A DNA stretch of 64,000 bases. It comes from Charina bottae. Its lineage: Eukaryota > Chordata > Lepidosauria > Squamata > Charinaidae. Made by a program: the position numbers and the translations under genes. The stretch is from assembly GCA_023362775.1 (NCBI GenBank), contig JALMGJ010000012.1, forward strand, positions 26,877,001 to 26,941,000, in the 5' to 3' direction. Numbering within the stretch: the stretch's first letter is position 1; each line of letters begins with the position of its first letter. Below the pieces are notes generated by a model, which did no database searches, was not told the DNA's origin, and saw nothing but the letters and a program-made list of their open reading frames with translations. This document shows positions 63,717-64,000 of this stretch, piece by piece.

Positions 63717-64000
63717 GGCAACATCTGGCTACAAATGTAAATTTGATCTAGGGATATGTTATCACTTCCCTGATCAAAACTCTGAGGATGATCTTGAGAT
63801 GATGGAAGAAAACGGGGGAGCACTGAAAGGAGAAGCGGTAATAATGTGGGGATTCAGTTACCTTCACATAGCCAGGGTATGTTCATGCTCAAGCCGTGAC
63901 AAAGAAACCACATTTCTTTCAGCCCCTTTGAGTCTGTTTGGAGTTGGGCAACACCTAAATTGAATACAACAAACAAATACATTTCTAGATGCCTGAAATG

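Overview
The window looks like vertebrate nuclear DNA, most likely from a squamate reptile (lizard or snake). The grounds are the repeats it is made of. There are near-intact BovB (RTE-clade) LINEs, L2 LINEs with (AAAT)n tails and L1 fragments. There are Penelope-like elements with hammerhead-ribozyme motifs, Sauria-type tRNA SINEs, and many palindromic hAT and Tc1/mariner-type MITEs. The species cannot be fixed from sequence alone. I recognise no complete host protein-coding gene. The only host-like landmark is a CpG-rich block at about 53.2-56.4 kb with a candidate first exon and a strong CTCF-type motif just downstream.

Layout. 0-9 kb: two BovB copies of about 3.2 kb in inverted orientation. 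The right copy has an uninterrupted 1010-codon ORF and a perfect 13-bp target-site duplication (TSD). Between them lie an older zinc-finger LINE fragment and a palindromic Penelope insertion. 9-13.9 kb: hAT elements, an L1 3' end and SINE pieces. 13.96-18.76 kb: one Penelope insertion made of an inverted arm, an 835-bp partial copy (pLTR) and a coding copy (RT plus GIY-YIG), all inside one 14-bp TSD. 19-30 kb: an L2 copy, hAT MITEs, a broken L2 carrying a solo LTR and a Tigger-like MITE, and SINEs. 30-36 kb: SINEs and two microsatellites of about 830 bp, each beside an L2-type tail. 36-39 kb: an old L1 full of later insertions. 40.6-42.4 kb: a 1.7-kb poly(A)-tailed retroinsertion with a 23-bp TSD and a 142-codon ORF that I do not recognise. 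43-51 kb: a GC-rich hAT MITE, a decayed LINE, and an L2 with endonuclease and RT but several frameshifts. 51-53 kb: paired hAT-SINE junctions. 53-57 kb: CpG island. 57-64 kb: a SINE with nine 102-bp internal repeats, then mostly unique sequence with a few repeats.

How the parts work together. Autonomous elements (BovB, L2, L1, Penelope) supply the copying machinery. SINEs carry 3' tails resembling BovB or L2, which fits mobilisation in trans. Small palindromic MITEs carry hAT or Tc1/mariner ends but no transposase. The most notable system is the Penelope group: seven hammerhead-like ribozyme motifs from two families, one coding copy, and palindromic insertions with their own TSDs.
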